NCBI GenBank assembly: GCA_024195585.1
Contig: SWBL01000554.1
Span: 1 to 21,267 of the forward strand
From: Aureobasidium sp. EXF-3400
Taxonomy: Eukaryota; Ascomycota; Dothideomycetes; Dothideales; Saccotheciaceae
Length of the DNA: 21,267 nt
Reading direction: 5' to 3'
Shown piece by piece: positions 17,915 to 21,267 of this stretch. The position numbers were made by a program, and so were the translations under genes. How positions within the stretch are numbered: position 1 is the first letter of the stretch; every line of letters begins with the position of its first letter. The notes beneath the pieces were generated by a model. The model worked only from the letters and a program-made list of their open reading frames with translations, was not told the DNA's origin and made no database searches.

Positions 17915-20575
17915 ATGAATTCGAGCTCTCGGCCGAGGCCACCGCGCGCATGCGCGCGTTGTGCCCAGAGGAAAGTGAGCTGCGACAAGGTCCGAGCATG
18001 AACACGTATTGATGCGCACACTCCAATACTAACCATCCCGTCGACCGCAGGCGAGGCCCTCGTGCGCGAGATGCATCCAGGCTGGACTTCAATGTCACTA
18101 CACATACCACGCGCGATCTGTTACGTCTCACAGTACGATATTGGGTGCGAACGTCCCGAACACCTGACTCGATGACGTTCTCCTGCTAAAACAAGCAAAG
18201 ATGAGACGCAGCATGTACTGGAACAGATGGCAGTCCCCCGGAGACTCAGCAGCGTTGATCATATGCCACCAGAATCCAGGCAGGGTATGTTCTGTCTAAG
18301 GCGGATTGTATGCAGCTGCTAAAGGTGGCACTAGAGACATGCGACACTCCAGAAATCTCCACAGGCCCTGTCTCAACTTCGACGTCCACGGATCCAGGTC
18401 GATTACGTCTGGGTGCTCAGACTAAGAGCACGTACCGATCGCCCTCATCTTTCGCGAGCCTGGGCCGCGAGGTAGGCTCATGCGCCTCGGATCATCTTGA
18501 CTACTAGATTGACACTCGAGGCAGATCAATGTCCCCGAACGCCAAGGCAGGTACACCGTCCATCGCCCATCTGTCACCGAATCTTCGACCCACAGCTCGA
18601 ATCATATTGCCACGGGCTCGACCAGTTCTCATGCACGTAATCTTCTGGCAGACGCTGCTCAGAGATTGTATGGCGATATCTTTCAGATGTCGCCTCTAGG
18701 CTTGTCGCAAGACGAAGAGCTCCGCATCGGCCTCGAGGATATATCGTTCAGCAACATCGTGAACGGCCTTCCCATGAACCAATGCTGTGAAGAGCTGATC
18801 CGCGCGTATCTGCGAGGTTATCACACCGTCAGACCTCTGTTCAACATGGAGTTTTTCCTTCGACAAGCACAAGAGCTCTCGTTATGGTAAAACATCCTGG
18901 TCCCGGCTCGTCATTCGAGACTTTGATCTAACGACAAAATCCAGGCGTGCGGGCTTGACCACCAACTACTCACCTGGTGCCCACTTCCTCGCACTATATG
19001 CCGCTATTGTATTCGCGGGCTGCACTGTTTCTCCTCGTTCCACACTCGTTCACTATTTTGGACCTCAGTCACGAGAGAGGTTGTCGTCTCGGCTATACAA
19101 CCAAGCGGTATGCGCCATTCGATTGGCCGACTTTCCAAAATCGCCCTCTCTGTGGACTTTCGCGTCGTTCATCATCTTGAACTCTACCTGGTTGCGGGAG
19201 GAACAGCCGCTCCATTGCTGCTCATTCATTGGTCTTGCTTTCAGAGTTGCACAAATGCTTGGTAGTCGTCGAACCAACATAAGGAATATATCAGAATCCA
19301 GCACTAACAAAGCATAGGACTCCACCGAGAGCCAGCACGATTTGGTATTGTGAGCTCGGCAGACATTCAAGTCCGCAGACATCTGTAGGGTTACTCTCGA
19401 GAGTTTTAGCCGGGTTCTCAGCATCATGCTAACTTTGGAACAGATGGTGGTCAATTGTCACGTTGGACTCACAGATCGCACTGTCAAGCGGCCTCCCTCC
19501 TATGATTGAGAGTCAGCTATACAAGATAGAGCTCCCTGATGAAGACAAAGAGCCTAGCACGCTATCAAGTCAACCGCAGAATATGCCAGGAGGCTCAAAA
19601 ACAGTCCTTGGAGTCTTTGTTGGTGGCAGATACACGTTCTATCGTCACATGAGCGATATTCTACGTATCGTCAACGGCTACCACATCCACGAAGCCAATG
19701 TGGACGAACTCCTACGGCTCACTGGTATCATCAGTCGCGAGATGGACCGCCGTAAAGAGGAGCTTCTGAGCATCACCTGGTTGCCACAAGAGTACACGAG
19801 CGGCCAACCAATAACAAACGATGAATTACGAGGCATACAAATGAGCCCGTCTCTTGCCTCTTTCGCCACAAAAGTGTTGACTATGCTTGCCGCGAAACCT
19901 TTCGCTATCATGTACGGCCCTTTGAAACAGCATGGCATGTTGCAATATATGAAGAGTACGGAGCCTGGGTAAGTCGAAAATACCGCCAAAAGATCAGTCT
20001 TACAGCTGACGGATCATAGTGCTGTAGGAAATTGCAGATTATTCCTACACGAGTTCATCAAGCTGGCTCAGAACCAAGAATTTCAGCCGTGGCATTGGTC
20101 ATGGCCAGGGCAGCATCAACCTCTTCATAGTATTCTCGCCCTCGTCACTGAGCTGGAAGAACACCCCGACGACCCCTTGGCCGGCGAAACACGTAAACTG
20201 GTCGACCTCGCACTTTCGATGTGCGAAAGCTCAAGTGATGGGGGTATAACTTCTAGCGAAGGTGGCGACATCGACTTGCGACCACTGACTGACGGCGGAG
20301 TTGAGGCATGGAAGATCATTCGCAAGGCTCGAGATGAAGTCTGGGAAAAATCAGGACTCGATTCAAATTCGCTTTACTGTCCAGAGAGCGCTGAAGATAT
20401 CAATATCGGGAACTCGACTGCGCAAATCTCTTTAGGCGTGTTGCAGAACGCTGAACCATCAGACTTCACTGACAATTACTTGAGCTCTAGCATAGCTTGG
20501 CCAGAGACCAGTATTTTGAATGGACTGATGTGGCCAAATCAGCGCTTTGACACTTTTCCTAGCAACTACGAATAA
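17915..20575 (+). CDS. Zn2Cys6 fungal-specific transcription factor, about 734 aa
   Basis: Proposed exons: 17915-17989, 18051-18132, 18201-18284, 18335-18471, 18525-18886, 18945-19261, 19318-19384, 19444-19968 and 20020-20575; phases agree throughout. The junction 18132/18201 is uncertain, and the first intron has a weak GTCCGA donor but a good CTAAC branch. The zinc cluster, formed across that intron, has six cysteines at 13, 16, 23, 30, 33 and 40 (C-x2-C-x6-C-x6-C-x2-C-x6-C) with RKVSCDK. The middle homology region includes LIRAYLRGYHTVRPLFN and VRRHLWWSIVTLDSQ, typical of the fungal_trans domain. Such proteins act in the nucleus, often as dimers on CGG/CCG inverted repeats. It sits about 1 kb downstream of the catalase and is the obvious candidate to bind the five TCGG-N2-CCGA sites; this is inference. 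A TCGGCCGA sequence (no spacer) overlaps codons 5-7 and could be a self-regulatory half-match or chance. Confidence 0.88.
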
Positions 20576-20740
20576 TAACAGATCGTTATAACACAGATTC
20601 GTTCATACGTTAACCTCGAAGATCTCCGGGTTCGAACCGTCGCTAGCCTCCTAGGCAAAAGTGGGAAACATCGATAATCTAATATCCCATCCTCTAGTCT
20701 ACCGACGTTACTAGCCGCGACGAATTGTTATACCATTTCC

Positions 20741-21165
20741 GCGTTAAGATAACGTAGTATTTTAATATAGATTAATTCTTAGACCTTAGTAAGCGTTTAG
20801 AGCTTTTATCTTATTATTCTCTATTATAGGTAATGTCTATCCCTATAATTAACCGCTTAATCTTACGATCTACCTTTTATACATTTAGTTTAGATTCTAA
20901 ACCCTCCCTTATAAATTAGTTAAGTAGTCTAATTAATCTATTATAAGCTACTTAGTACTAAATAGTAATAGCTAGTCGCTTAGTATAGCATTAATCTTAT
21001 ATTAGCTCTATAACAAATTTTCTCTAAGCTATTTTATACTACTATTTATATCTAGACTCTATATTACTATATTATAATAATAGATATAGATTTAGGATTA
21101 GGTAACTTTCTATTTTACTTCTATATAGCTATATTCTACTTCTATCTATAATGCCCTAAATAAAT
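20741..21165. repeat. AT-rich, RIP-like degenerate island (right)
   Basis: Composition turns abruptly to A/T-rich with many TA steps and few CG, like the left island, and returns to balanced composition near 21165. No open frame is present. The 165 bases before it (20576-20740) hold the probable 3' end of the regulator transcript. The source element is not recognisable. Confidence 0.6.
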
Positions 21166-21267
21166 AGAGTCTAACAGCAGAACAAAAGGAGATGAGGGCT
21201 CGTCGGCTTTTCTTACTTTCTTCGCTCTAGTACGTGATTGGCTAGGATCTGTGGGGAAACTTCAAAA
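21166..21267. other. window end, balanced composition, nothing recognised
   Basis: About 100 bases of normal composition follow the island. They may be the promoter or edge of a gene outside the window; nothing can be identified. Confidence 0.3.

Noticed and set aside
20629..20638. GGTTCGAACC resembling a tRNA T-arm (B box)
   Set aside because: No A box, anticodon arm or pairing acceptor stem is found at the right spacing; it is a short palindrome in a 3' region.

Overview
The window looks like nuclear DNA of a filamentous ascomycete (Pezizomycotina; a dothideomycete would fit). The reasons are introns of about 50-60 nt with GTRNGT donors and CTRAY-like branch sites, a fungal Zn2Cys6 regulator, an N-glycosylated Ser/Thr-rich secreted protein, and AT-rich, CpG-poor, TpA-rich tracts at both ends that resemble repeats altered by repeat-induced point mutation (RIP). 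All exon maps below were built by hand from reading frames and splice signals; no alignment was run.

Layout. 1-1540: AT-rich, RIP-like island with no gene. 1837-3962 (+): Ser/Thr-rich, probably GPI-anchored surface protein whose first exon was not found. 4365-4654 (+): 80-residue charged protein, unrecognised. 6506-4970 (-): secreted, membrane-anchored histidine acid phosphatase. 9588-7448 (-): MoaA-MoaC fusion (cnxABC type), first step of molybdenum cofactor (Moco) synthesis. 10499-10792 (+): molybdopterin synthase small subunit (MoaD/cnxG type) with an in-frame TGA. 11525-10951 (-): molybdopterin synthase large subunit (MoaE/cnxH type) with a frame break at an A7 run. 13703-11878 (-): heme-free sulfite oxidase-type molybdoenzyme. 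15162-16958 (+): monofunctional heme catalase, seven exons. 17915-20575 (+): Zn2Cys6 regulator, nine exons. 20741-21165: second AT-rich island.

How the genes may work together (inference). Three Moco synthesis functions, a Moco enzyme and a catalase lie side by side. Heme-free sulfite oxidases of the plant type pass electrons to O2 and make H2O2, so the catalase is a natural partner. The group reads as a sulfite-detoxification or Moco cluster with its own regulator. Supporting this, a palindrome of form TCGG-N2-CCGA occurs exactly five times by eye, always outside genes and 150-331 bp upstream of a start codon: the small protein, the phosphatase, cnxABC, the sulfite oxidase and the catalase. 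Four copies share the 11-mer TCGGGGCCGAA. CGG...CCG palindromes are typical Zn2Cys6 targets.

Two further points stand out. In cnxABC, the intron between the MoaA and MoaC parts is placed so that retaining it, or using the first of two tandem acceptors, ends the protein at the Gly-Gly tail that MoaA needs; only the second acceptor makes the fusion. And both molybdopterin synthase subunits carry apparent lesions, so the cluster may be decaying, may use recoding, or the assembly may contain errors.
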